A stretch of 64,000 nt of DNA from positions 1-64,000 of the forward strand of contig NZ_MKIM01000020.1 in assembly GCF_001939045.1 (NCBI RefSeq), in the 5' to 3' direction. This DNA comes from Rhizobium oryziradicis. GTDB taxonomy: Bacteria > Pseudomonadota > Alphaproteobacteria > Rhizobiales > Rhizobiaceae. This document shows positions 45,619 through 53,590 of the stretch, one piece after another. Each line of letters starts with the position of its first letter. Position 1 is the stretch's first letter. Under the pieces are notes generated by a model, which saw only the letters and a program-made list of their open reading frames with translations, was not told the origin of the DNA and ran no database searches. A program made the position numbers and the translations under genes.

Positions 45619-45666
45619 CTGCATAATTTTTGCCTTAAAGCGATTCCGATTTAAGGAATTATGCAG
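45619..45666. repeat. Composite palindromic repeat, copy 1
   Basis: The outer arms CTGCATAATT (45619-45628) and AATTATGCAG (45657-45666) and the inner arms CCTTAAA (45633-45639) and TTTAAGG (45650-45656) form a 17-bp stem with a 4-nt bulge. This is the best conserved of three copies in the window. It lies just past the end of the MFS gene and may also serve as its 3' hairpin. Confidence 0.75.
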
Positions 45667-45710
45667 TACCAATCATCGGCAAAATACTCTTGTTTTTTAA
45701 CCGATTGGTG

Positions 45711-46982
45711 TCAATTGTCTTTTTCGGTTGTTGTCACATTCACATGCAGATTTCGACCCGCCCGCCAGCCATGCCAGCCAGCCCCCATGCCAAGCGCCAG
45801 AAACAACAGGGCAGAGGCGCTAAAACTGCCGGTGAAGGCACGGATCAACCCCACCAGAAGGGGTCCAATTGCCGCCAGACAATAGCCGACAAACTGGGCC
45901 ATGCCCGATAGATGAGCGGCAATTTGCGGACTGCCGGAGCGCAACACAATCGTGGTCATGGCCAGCGCAATCAAACTGCCTTGGCCAATACCTTGCAAAA
46001 TCGCCCAGAACCAGACGGTGGAGAGCGGCGCAAACAACAGCCCGAACAGGGCAATGACCGCAACACCGACAAAAGCGGCGTTGACCAGCCGCTGATCTTT
46101 GCCGCGCACCGCCAATTGGGGAGCGATAATACAGGCGGCGGCCTGCACCATGACGGAGACGGAAACAATGCCGCCCGCCGTGACGCCATCCAGCCCGCGC
46201 TCACGCAAAATGGGCACCAGCCAGCCAAACACGCAATAGGCCAAAGCCGATTGCAGGCCGGTGAACAGCGTGACATTCCATGCCAGCCGATCCTGCCACA
46301 GGCCTTGCACGCTGACGCGCAGTTTTGCCCGTTTGGCATGGGTGGAGAAGTTTTGCGGCAACCACAGCACAAAAACCAAAAATGCTGGCAGTGCCCAGAT
46401 GGCAAGCCCGATGGAGAGGGATCCACTGGCTGTCTTGATTGGCAAGGTCAAACCGGCCGCTGCCGCAGCCCCGCCACACAAAGCCATGGTGTAAAAGCCG
46501 GTCATGAGTGCGGTGCGGTTGGGAAAATCGCGCTTCACCAGACCGGGTAGGAGCACATTGCCCACGGCAATGCAGCCACCCGCCAGGGCGGTTCCCAAAA
46601 ACAGGGGCGTGGCCGCGTGCAAGCCGCGCAAAGCCGTGCCGATGGTGAGCAGCAACATCATGACGCCGAGTGTTTTTTCCGCGCCAAACCGATCAGCAAG
46701 GCGCGGAGCCAGAGGCGAGAACACCCCAAGGCAGACTACGGGCAATGTGGTGAGCAGGCTTGCGCCAAAGGCGGAAAGGCCAATCTGCTCGCGTATTTCG
46801 GGCAAAAGCGTGGAGGCGCTGGAAAACAAGGGCCGCAAATTGAAGGCGATCAGCACCAGACTGATGCCCAGAATGACGCGCGAAAGATTGGATCTCGACG
46901 GAGAAAGGTCGGGCTTTTCATCCGGCTCGGCATCGATCAGGAGTTCGTCGCCAAGGTCGAGCGCGGGTTTGATCTGGGACAT
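45711..46982 (-). CDS. MFS transporter, CynX/NimT family
   Basis: An inner-membrane carrier of 423 aa with about twelve hydrophobic helices. The early signature FNLRPLFSSASTLLPEI resembles the RP..ss..p.l..i pattern of the CynX/NimT (cyanate/nitroimidazole) group. About 35 cytoplasmic acidic residues precede helix 1. The start overlaps the stop of the DUF454 gene by one base (TAATG), so the two are co-translated. The substrate is unknown; family names should not be read as substrate evidence. Confidence 0.85.
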   Translation of the reverse strand: MSQIKPALDLGDELLIDAEPDEKPDLSPSRSNLSRVILGISLVLIAFNLRPLFSSASTLLPEIREQIGLSAFGASLLTTLPVVCLGVFSPLAPRLADRFGAEKTLGVMMLLLTIGTALRGLHAATPLFLGTALAGGCIAVGNVLLPGLVKRDFPNRTALMTGFYTMALCGGAAAAAGLTLPIKTASGSLSIGLAIWALPAFLVFVLWLPQNFSTHAKRAKLRVSVQGLWQDRLAWNVTLFTGLQSALAYCVFGWLVPILRERGLDGVTAGGIVSVSVMVQAAACIIAPQLAVRGKDQRLVNAAFVGVAVIALFGLLFAPLSTVWFWAILQGIGQGSLIALAMTTIVLRSGSPQIAAHLSGMAQFVGYCLAAIGPLLVGLIRAFTGSFSASALLFLALGMGAGWHGWRAGRNLHVNVTTTEKDN

Positions 46983-47377
46983 TAATCACGGCTCTCCGAG
47001 GCTGCGTCTTGATGCTTTGGTTGTGGTGTGGGCCGTGTTAGCACGAAAGTGGCAGAGCCTGCCAGAATGATGGCGGTCATAATGCGCACCCACAGAGGGG
47101 CAGACGAGAAAAACCACATGACACAAAGGCTTGCCGCCATCATCGAGACGGCCAGAATTTTGGCGCGGGTGGAAATGGCCCCTTGTTTGCGCCAATCGGC
47201 CAGAGGCTGGCCGAAGCGGGGATGATCCAGCAACCAGCGCTCAAAGCGCGGCGATGAGCGGGCAAATAGTCCTGCGGCAAGGATCATGAAGGGGGTGGTG
47301 GGCAACAGCGGCAGGAAAATGCCAATCACGCCGAGGACGACAAAAAACCAGCCGAGTGCAAATAACACCAGTCGCAT
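46982..47377 (-). CDS. DUF454 (YbaN-like) inner-membrane protein
   Basis: A 131-aa protein with helices at about residues 3-37 and 75-112. The segment LGVIGIFLPLLPTTPFMILAAGLFARSSPRFERWLL is the DUF454/YbaN hallmark. Function is not established for the family. It lies 80 bp downstream of dgoA, beyond a hairpin terminator, and is translationally joined to the MFS gene, so it is probably the first gene of a separate pair rather than part of the sugar operon. Confidence 0.9.
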   Translation of the reverse strand: MRLVLFALGWFFVVLGVIGIFLPLLPTTPFMILAAGLFARSSPRFERWLLDHPRFGQPLADWRKQGAISTRAKILAVSMMAASLCVMWFFSSAPLWVRIMTAIILAGSATFVLTRPTPQPKHQDAASESRD

Positions 47378-47398
47378 CGATCATGTCCCCAAAAGCAA

Positions 47399-47431
47399 TT
47401 CGCCACCAGCCGTCAGCGGGCCGGTGGCGAA
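47399..47431 (-). terminator. Hairpin after dgoA
   Basis: TTCGCCACC (47399-47407) pairs perfectly with GGTGGCGAA (47423-47431), and the loop can pair further. On the minus strand it is followed by TTGCTTTTGG, a modest T-tract. It lies 25 bases past the dgoA stop codon and probably ends the galactose/arabinose operon. Confidence 0.65.
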
Positions 47432-47456
47432 ATATAGCACAGGTGCAGCGCTGCGG

Positions 47457-48104
47457 TTAGCCTTTGTGGGCTGCAACCGCTGCATCATAAGCGGCCACCA
47501 GCTTGGCAGCTCTAGCCTTGACCACATCGGCCTTGTCACCAGGCTTATAGAGGCTGGTGCCAATGCCAAAGGCGCGGGCTCCGGCCTTGAGATAGTCGCC
47601 AAAATTGTTTTCGCCAACGCCACCGACGGCACCCAGCGGGATATGGGGTGGCAAAATGGCCTTGATGGCATTGATGCCGCTTGGGCCGAGCACGCTGGCG
47701 GGGAAGAATTTAATGGCAGACGCGCCTGCCTTGATGGCAGCGAGCGCTTCGGTGGGTGTGAAGGCACCGGGCATGGAGACCATGCCAAGCCGTGCCGCCT
47801 GACCAATCACCGATGGATCGGTGTTGGGCGTGACCACAAGATTGCCGCCGACATTGTGCAGCTCTTCGACAGAGCCTGCATCCAGCACGGTGCCTGCACC
47901 GATCAGGATCTCGGATGGTGCCAGCTTGCGGGCTTTTTCGATCGACACAAACGGCTCTGGCGAGTTCAGCGGCACTTCAATGGCCTCAAAGCCTTCTTCC
48001 AGCAGGGCTTCCACCACGCTTTCAATATCGGCTGGGCCGATGCCGCGCAAAATGGCGACCAATTCGCGCTTCAGGGTGGGCCATGGAACGATGGGGGAGG
48101 TCAT
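47457..48104 (-). CDS. dgoA: 2-dehydro-3-deoxy-6-phosphogalactonate aldolase
   Basis: A 215-aa class I aldolase that splits 2-keto-3-deoxy-6-phosphogalactonate into pyruvate and glyceraldehyde 3-phosphate, the last step of the De Ley-Doudoroff route. It has the KDPG/KDPGal aldolase motifs AILRGI (about 18-23), IEVPLNSP, IGAGTVL and IKFFPAS, where Lys is the Schiff-base residue. LNSP in place of the T-x-R-T of KDPG aldolases is typical of the galactonate branch. AGGA 8 nt upstream supports the start. It follows dgoK by 10 bp and is the last gene of the operon. Confidence 0.93.
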   Translation of the reverse strand: MTSPIVPWPTLKRELVAILRGIGPADIESVVEALLEEGFEAIEVPLNSPEPFVSIEKARKLAPSEILIGAGTVLDAGSVEELHNVGGNLVVTPNTDPSVIGQAARLGMVSMPGAFTPTEALAAIKAGASAIKFFPASVLGPSGINAIKAILPPHIPLGAVGGVGENNFGDYLKAGARAFGIGTSLYKPGDKADVVKARAAKLVAAYDAAVAAHKG

Positions 48105-48114
48105 GGGGATTATC

Positions 48115-49053
48115 CTACTTCGCAGATGTCAAAAGATGTTGGGCCGCAGCAAACAGGCCGTCGCGCACCAGCGCGCTGCCATCAAGGCTTTGCGCCTTGG
48201 CTCCGGCCTGCGTCAAGGCGCGAATATAAAGCGCTGACAAGGATTTGGAAGCCACGATATGCACGGTTTTGCCGGAGGCGTAAAATTGTCGCATGCCGGC
48301 AATCTCTGCGCCAATCAACAGCCCAGACAGGCGGCTGGCCGCTTCATTGGGGGCGGGCGTGGAGAGCAATCCGCCAGCACGGATGGAAAACAGGCTGGTG
48401 GTCAGCGAAAAGCCTTCGCTCAACGCTTCCGCAACAGCGGTGTCAAAAGCCACGTCATGGGTCGAGTGGTCGCTATCCTGTGGGATGGACAGACGCAGGA
48501 TCGATTGCTTGGACAAGAGATCAAACATCTCGCCGGTCATGGCGGTGCGGAAGCGTTTGACCACGCCCTCTTCCAGGTCCACCCATTTGCAATGGGTGCC
48601 GGGCATGCAGATGATGCCTGTGGAAATACCGCCTGCGACCACGCCTGCCAGTTGGGTTTCTTCCCCGCGCATCACATCAAACGGGCCAGTGTCTTTCTGG
48701 CAAAGGCCGGGAAGAATGGACACCGGGCGCGATGTTTTGGGCGACACAGTATGAAGGTGCAGTCCAGAAAGCGCTGTGGGTGTTTCCACGTATGGCGCTT
48801 CCAGCCATCCGGCCCGCGCACCGGCCATGCCCGCGATGACCACGGGCAGATCTTCAGGCGCATTCAGCGCCTGAAGATTGTCTTCGAGAACAGTGGCAAA
48901 CCGATTGTCTGCCGCGCAGGCTGACATGCCGTCTGCGGATTGGCGCTCGCCGAGGATTGCGCCCTCAGCATCCACCAACCACAGACGAAAATTGCTGGTG
49001 CCCCAATCCACCAAAGCGGCAAAGGGGGCGTTATGTGTGCTCATGTCAGCCAT
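48115..49053 (-). CDS. dgoK: 2-dehydro-3-deoxygalactonokinase
   Basis: A 312-aa sugar-acid kinase that phosphorylates 2-keto-3-deoxygalactonate at C6. It shows the DgoK signature ALVDWGTSNFRLWLVD (about 13-28), PVVIAGMAGARAGWLE and CMPGTHCKWVDLEEG. The length is normal for DgoK. The ATG at 49053 and one at 49044 are both possible; neither has a strong Shine-Dalgarno. It lies between the semialdehyde dehydrogenase gene (12-bp gap) and dgoA, so galactose and arabinose enzymes are interleaved in one operon. Confidence 0.93.
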   Translation of the reverse strand: MADMSTHNAPFAALVDWGTSNFRLWLVDAEGAILGERQSADGMSACAADNRFATVLEDNLQALNAPEDLPVVIAGMAGARAGWLEAPYVETPTALSGLHLHTVSPKTSRPVSILPGLCQKDTGPFDVMRGEETQLAGVVAGGISTGIICMPGTHCKWVDLEEGVVKRFRTAMTGEMFDLLSKQSILRLSIPQDSDHSTHDVAFDTAVAEALSEGFSLTTSLFSIRAGGLLSTPAPNEAASRLSGLLIGAEIAGMRQFYASGKTVHIVASKSLSALYIRALTQAGAKAQSLDGSALVRDGLFAAAQHLLTSAK

Positions 49054-49065
49054 GCGATGGAACCG

Positions 49066-50583
49066 TTATTGTTGCAGATCTTCTGGCAGCAGGGCCACCG
49101 GAATGTTCTGATAGCTGACTGGGCGCAAGAAACGGCGGATCGCCATGGTGCCAACCGAGGTTGCGCCAAAGTTGGTGGTGGCCGGATAAGGACCGCCATG
49201 CACCATGGCATCACAGACTTCAACACCGGTCGGGAAGCCATTGGCCAGCACGCGGCCAGATTTGCGCTCCAGAATCGGCAGAAGCTTTTTCGCAGTTGGC
49301 GCGTCAGCATCATCCATATGCAGGGTGGTGGTCAGCTGGCCAACAAAGCTTTCCGCCAGCTTCACCATCTCGGCCTCATCCTTGACGGTGACGAGAATGC
49401 CAAGCGGACCAAACACTTCTTCGCCCAACACATGGTTGGCCAACCAGTTTTCGCCGGTGGTGGCAAACAGGTAAGGCGTGGCGTTGCGCAGATCGCAGGT
49501 GGTGGTCAGAACGGCTTGAACGCCTTCGGTCGCTGCAATCTTGTCGGCACCGGCGCGGTAAGCGTTGGCAATGCCGTCGGTCAACATGGTCTGGGCGTTG
49601 ACGCTTGCAAGGGCGGTCTTTGCGGTTTCGAGGAAAGCGTCCGCTTCCGCGCCTTCGGTGATGATGGCAATGCCGGGATTGGTGCAGAACTGGCCAGCGC
49701 CCATGGTGAGCGAACCAGCCCAACCCTTGGCAAGCGCTTCGCCGCGTGCCGAAATGGCGTTTGGCAGCAGGAACATCGGGTTGACCGAGCCAAGCTCACC
49801 AAAGAACGGAATAGGCTCTGGACGACGCACGCAGAGATCAAACAGCGCACGACCACCGGCCAGCGAGCCCGTGAAGCCAACAGCGCGGGTCAGCGGATGC
49901 AAGCAGATGGCCTCTCCGGTTTCGCGGTTGCCGCCTTGTACCAGCGAGAACACGCCGGGATGAACGCCTGTGCGCTTGATGGCGGCATCAATGGCTTGGG
50001 CGACGATTTCAGACGTGCCGGGATGAGCCTCGTGACCCTTGACCACAACCGGGCAGCCAGCGGCCAGTGCGGAAGCGGTATCACCGCCAGCGGTGGAGAA
50101 GGCCAATGGGAAATTGGACGCGCCAAATACGCCAACCGGGCCAATCGGCCGCTGCATCAGGCGAATGTCGGGGCGGGGCAGAGGCTGGCGGTCTGGCAGG
50201 GCGGCATCAAAGCGGCGGTCCAGATAGTCACCCTTGCGGATATGCTCGGCAAACAGCTTGAGCTGGCCAGTGGTGCGGCCGCGCTCGCCTTGCAGGCGGG
50301 CTTCCGGCAGGCCGGTTTCCTGAGAACCAATGGCGGTGATGGCTTCGCCACGGGCGTCAATTTCTTCCGCGATGGCTTCGAGAAACTTGGCGCGCTCTTC
50401 GCGTGTCGAGTAGCCATACGATACAAAAGCCTCTTCCGCAGCCTTGAAGGCGCGATCAACAAGCGCTGCCGAGCCGAGAGCATAGGTGCGGCTTTCGCCA
50501 GTTGCGGGATGGGAGACGAAAGTGCCTGCGCCATCCACCCATTCGCCTGCGATCAGGTGCTTTCCGGTCAGATTCAATGTCAT
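49066..50583 (-). CDS. 2,5-dioxopentanoate (alpha-ketoglutarate semialdehyde) dehydrogenase
   Basis: An NAD(P)-dependent aldehyde dehydrogenase of 505 aa. The cofactor region has GASNFPLAFSTAGGDTASAL. The general-base glutamate is in FFGELGSVNP and the catalytic cysteine in GAGQFCTNPG. These match the ketoglutarate-semialdehyde dehydrogenase group that ends the non-phosphorylated arabinose and aldaric-acid routes with 2-oxoglutarate. I chose the ATG at 50583 because AAGGA lies 8 nt before it; the in-frame ATG at 50604 lacks one. The 198-bp gap between this gene and the upstream dehydrogenase gene is filled by two palindromic elements. Confidence 0.92.
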   Translation of the reverse strand: MTLNLTGKHLIAGEWVDGAGTFVSHPATGESRTYALGSAALVDRAFKAAEEAFVSYGYSTREERAKFLEAIAEEIDARGEAITAIGSQETGLPEARLQGERGRTTGQLKLFAEHIRKGDYLDRRFDAALPDRQPLPRPDIRLMQRPIGPVGVFGASNFPLAFSTAGGDTASALAAGCPVVVKGHEAHPGTSEIVAQAIDAAIKRTGVHPGVFSLVQGGNRETGEAICLHPLTRAVGFTGSLAGGRALFDLCVRRPEPIPFFGELGSVNPMFLLPNAISARGEALAKGWAGSLTMGAGQFCTNPGIAIITEGAEADAFLETAKTALASVNAQTMLTDGIANAYRAGADKIAATEGVQAVLTTTCDLRNATPYLFATTGENWLANHVLGEEVFGPLGILVTVKDEAEMVKLAESFVGQLTTTLHMDDADAPTAKKLLPILERKSGRVLANGFPTGVEVCDAMVHGGPYPATTNFGATSVGTMAIRRFLRPVSYQNIPVALLPEDLQQ

Positions 50584-50606
50584 CCTGAATTCCTTTTTTC
50601 TCAATA

Positions 50607-50655
50607 GAGTTTGTCAGGGAAAAGTGGAATCCGGTTTTCCCGAAAAGACAAACTC
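50607..50655. repeat. Palindromic repeat with two nested stems
   Basis: GAGTTTGTC (50607-50615) pairs with GACAAACTC (50647-50655), and inside it GGGAAAA (50617-50623) pairs with TTTTCCC (50635-50641). Sequences of this form recur in rhizobial genomes. It lies 23 bp upstream of the semialdehyde dehydrogenase start, inside the catabolic operon. Confidence 0.65.
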
Positions 50656-50667
50656 AAATAAGGGAAT

Positions 50668-50708
50668 CTAGAGGCTGTCTGGTTCAATCTGAACCTAACA
50701 GGCTCTAG
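50668..50708. repeat. 41-bp near-palindrome
   Basis: Two 19-bp arms (50668-50686 and 50690-50708) match at 16 of 19 positions around ATC, bounded by CTAGAG and CTCTAG. It follows the palindromic element at 50607-50655 by 12 bp, in the same operon gap. Confidence 0.65.
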
Positions 50709-50781
50709 AAATGGGGGACACAAGCGCAAGATCAGCTTGGGAGGCGCGCCTGTATCCTGTCAGAAACTATGAAAGTTCCTG

Positions 50782-51717
50782 TTACTCGATAAAGGCTTCA
50801 ACCTCATGACGCTCTCCGGTCAGGAAAGCATCGGCAACAAGGCGAAGCGGCTGATAATCGGCATCGCTCTTGCGAGTCCGCACCAGTTCCGCAAAGCGGG
50901 TGTAGATGCGGGCGTATTCGCGGTCTGGGCCTTCAACCGTCAGCTTGCCATCAATATAGAGTTCCGCACCGCCTTTTGCGAGGCGAAGCGTGCCTTTATC
51001 TGTCTCGACCACGATATCCCAAGTCTGCGGGCCTTCCTGACGCCAGTCAAATTCGGCGCTGATGGGAGCGCCTGCGGCACTGCGCATCTTGAGGCTTGCC
51101 GCTATCGGCTGCTGGCGATTGGCGGGGAAAGACAGCGATGCCTTTTCTACAATCGTCTGGCCGGGAATGATAGCGGTGAGGATGGAGAGCGCATTGATGC
51201 CCGGATCAAACACGCCAAAACCACCGGCTTCCCAGATCCATGCCTGACCGGGGTGCCAGCGGCGCACATCTTCTTTCCAGGTGATGGTGACGCTGGTGAT
51301 TTTCTTGGTGGACAGCCATTCGCGGGCTGGTTCAACACCATTGGCAAAGCGCGAATGCCAGGTGGCAAACAGCACAACGCCTGCCATATCCGCCATTTCA
51401 GCCAGCGCCTGCGCTTCGCCCATGGTGGCAGCAGGGGGCTTTTCCATCAATACGTCGAGGCCTGCTGCAATGGCTTTTTTGGCCATGTCAAAGCGCACTT
51501 CTGGCGGCGTGCAAAGCGAAATGGCCTGAATGCCGTTGCGATTTTGCAAAAAGGCATCATAGCTTTCGAAATTCTCGGCACCTTCAATTTTGCCATTGCG
51601 GCTGATGGCAGCCTTGATGTCGAAATCGCGGCCTTCTTCGCAAGACGGAATGTGCTGGTCACGGGCAATTTTGCCAACGCCAGCCAAGGCCAGCGCGATC
51701 TTTTGGGAGGAGGTCAT
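50782..51717 (-). CDS. D-galactose/L-arabinose 1-dehydrogenase, Gfo/Idh family
   Basis: A 311-aa oxidoreductase that converts the aldose to its aldonolactone. The N-terminal ALAGVGKIARDQHIPS, followed by VLMEKPP with the catalytic lysine and by TWHSRFANGVEPAREWL, WKEDVRRWHPGQAWIW and GGFGVFDPGINALSI, closely fits the Azospirillum L-arabinose 1-dehydrogenase and pseudomonad galactose dehydrogenase. Both enzymes accept galactose and arabinose. The open frame extends 36 codons further upstream, overlapping the dehydratase gene, but the Rossmann fold begins at the ATG at 51717, which has GGGG about 7 nt upstream. It supplies the shared first step for both sugars in this operon. Confidence 0.92.
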   Translation of the reverse strand: MTSSQKIALALAGVGKIARDQHIPSCEEGRDFDIKAAISRNGKIEGAENFESYDAFLQNRNGIQAISLCTPPEVRFDMAKKAIAAGLDVLMEKPPAATMGEAQALAEMADMAGVVLFATWHSRFANGVEPAREWLSTKKITSVTITWKEDVRRWHPGQAWIWEAGGFGVFDPGINALSILTAIIPGQTIVEKASLSFPANRQQPIAASLKMRSAAGAPISAEFDWRQEGPQTWDIVVETDKGTLRLAKGGAELYIDGKLTVEGPDREYARIYTRFAELVRTRKSDADYQPLRLVADAFLTGERHEVEAFIE

Positions 51718-51788
51718 GAGCTTGCCCCAGTGTTCTAGTTCGTCAAAGAGAAATGCGCCGATCCGGCGCATTTCCTTGGTTGATAAGA

Positions 51789-53534
51789 TTAATGCGAGTC
51801 TTTGCCAACGGCGGCACCACGACAACCCTTGAGGAAGTCGAAGTCGGCTCCGGTGTCGGCACCTTCCACGTGATCGTGGAACAGGCGGGCGTAACCGCTG
51901 GCAGGGGTTTCAACATTCGGGCGCCAATCGGCCAGACGGCGCTGCATTTCTTCATCGGAAATATCCAGATGAATCTTGCGGGCATCCACATCCAGCTCGA
52001 TGAAATCGCCATCCTTGACAATTGCCAGCGGGCCACCACGGGCCGCTTCCGGCGATGTGTGCAGCAGCACGGTGCCGTAAGCGGTGCCGGACATGCGCGC
52101 ATCCGAGATACGCACCATATCGGTAATGCCCTTGCGCAACACCTTGGGCGGCAGGCCCATGTTGCCCACTTCGGCCATGCCCGGATAGCCGCGCGGACCA
52201 CAGTTTTTCAAAACCATCACGCAGGTTTCGTCAATGTCGAGCGCCTCGTCATTGATCTTGGCCTTGTAATCGTCGATGTCTTCAAACACCACGGCGCGGC
52301 CGCGATGCTTCATCAGATGCTCGGAAGCTGCCGATGGCTTCAGCACGCAGCCCTTGGGTGCCAGATTGCCGCGCAGAACAACGATGCCGCCGTGCTGGGT
52401 CAGGGCCTTCTCAACTGGCAGGATAACATCCTCGTTCCAGTTTTTCACATCCTTGACTTCGTCCCAGATGGTTTCGCCGGAAACCGTCAGGGCATCCTTG
52501 TTGAGCTTGCCCGCTTCGCCAAGACGCTTGATGACAACCGGCAGACCGCCTGCATAGAAGAATTCTTCCATCAGATATTTGCCCGATGGCATCAGATTGA
52601 CGATTGTGGGGACGTCGCGGCCAAGGCGGTCCCAATCGTCCAGCGTCAAATCAATACCAGCGCGACCAGCCATAGCCAACAAATGCACAACGGCATTGGT
52701 GGAACCGCCGATGGCGCCGTTGACGCGGATGGCGTTTTCAAATGCTGCCTTGGTCATGATATCGGAAGGCTTCAAATCGTCCTTGACCATCTGCACAATG
52801 CGACGGCCAGACAGCTGCGCCATCACGCGGCGACGGCTGTCAACCGCTGGAATAGCGGCATTGCCAGACAGCGCCATGCCGAGCGCTTCGACCATGGATG
52901 CCATGGTGGATGCAGTACCCATGGTGTTACAGGTGCCGGAAGAGCGCGACATCGAGGCTTCGGCTTCCAGGAATTCTTCCTGCGTCATCTCGCCAGCCTT
53001 CACAGCTTCCGAGAACTTCCACAGATGCGTGCCAGAACCAACGCGCTCGCCACGGAAGTAACCGTTCAGCATCGGGCCGCCGGTGACAACGATGGACGGG
53101 ATATCGGTGGAGGCCGCACCCATCACCAATGATGGCGTGGTCTTGTCACAGCCCACCAGCAGAACGGCACCGTCCATAGGCTGGCCACGCATGGCTTCTT
53201 CAACAGCCAGAGCCGCCAGATTGCGATACATCATCGCGGTCGGGCGGAAGGTGTTTTCGGAGGCCGAGAACACCGGCACTTCAACCGGGAAGCCACCAGC
53301 TTCCCACACGCCAGCCTTGACCTTCTCGGCCAGTTCCCGCAGGTGGCCGTTGCAAGGGGTCAGGTCCGACCAGGTGTTGAGAATGCCGATAACGGGGCGA
53401 CCGTCGAACAGATCGTGCGGATGGCCCTGATTTTTCATCCAGCCGCGATGGTAGATGGTGTCGCGTGATGTGCCGCCGTACCACGATTGTGAGCGAAGCG
53501 TGCGGGGCCATTCCTTAGGTTTGAAGCCACTCAT
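51789..53534 (-). CDS. IlvD/EDD-family sugar-acid dehydratase (L-arabinonate/D-galactonate type)
   Basis: A 581-aa Fe-S dehydratase that removes water from a sugar acid to give the 2-keto-3-deoxy acid. Cluster cysteines are seen at Cys61 (TPCNGH), Cys129 (GCDKTTPS) and Cys202 (SGTCNTMGTAS). These correspond with a two-residue shift to Cys59/127/200 of the R. leguminosarum L-arabinonate dehydratase as I recall it. Lys131 and the serine of SDARMSGTAYG complete the active site. Biosynthetic IlvD is the alternative, but operon context and the close motif match favour a sugar-acid substrate. GGGAAG about 9 nt upstream supports the start. A 6-bp hairpin (53565-53581) precedes it in the gap after gguC. 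Confidence 0.93.
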   Translation of the reverse strand: MSGFKPKEWPRTLRSQSWYGGTSRDTIYHRGWMKNQGHPHDLFDGRPVIGILNTWSDLTPCNGHLRELAEKVKAGVWEAGGFPVEVPVFSASENTFRPTAMMYRNLAALAVEEAMRGQPMDGAVLLVGCDKTTPSLVMGAASTDIPSIVVTGGPMLNGYFRGERVGSGTHLWKFSEAVKAGEMTQEEFLEAEASMSRSSGTCNTMGTASTMASMVEALGMALSGNAAIPAVDSRRRVMAQLSGRRIVQMVKDDLKPSDIMTKAAFENAIRVNGAIGGSTNAVVHLLAMAGRAGIDLTLDDWDRLGRDVPTIVNLMPSGKYLMEEFFYAGGLPVVIKRLGEAGKLNKDALTVSGETIWDEVKDVKNWNEDVILPVEKALTQHGGIVVLRGNLAPKGCVLKPSAASEHLMKHRGRAVVFEDIDDYKAKINDEALDIDETCVMVLKNCGPRGYPGMAEVGNMGLPPKVLRKGITDMVRISDARMSGTAYGTVLLHTSPEAARGGPLAIVKDGDFIELDVDARKIHLDISDEEMQRRLADWRPNVETPASGYARLFHDHVEGADTGADFDFLKGCRGAAVGKDSH

Positions 53535-53564
53535 GGTGTTTCTTCCCGTGTTTGGTGTTAACGC

Positions 53565-53581
53565 GGCGGCTTGCTGCCGCC
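53565..53581 (-). other. Small G/C hairpin between gguC and the dehydratase gene
   Basis: GGCGGC (53565-53570) and GCCGCC (53576-53581) form a 6-bp stem with a 5-nt loop, just past the gguC stop codon. It has no T-tract and may set relative mRNA levels within the operon. Confidence 0.35.
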
Positions 53582-53590
53582 TCTTGTTGT

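Noticed and set aside
48940..50607. Plus-strand open frame of 555 codons
   Set aside because: Antisense to the semialdehyde dehydrogenase gene and the start of dgoK; no domain features.
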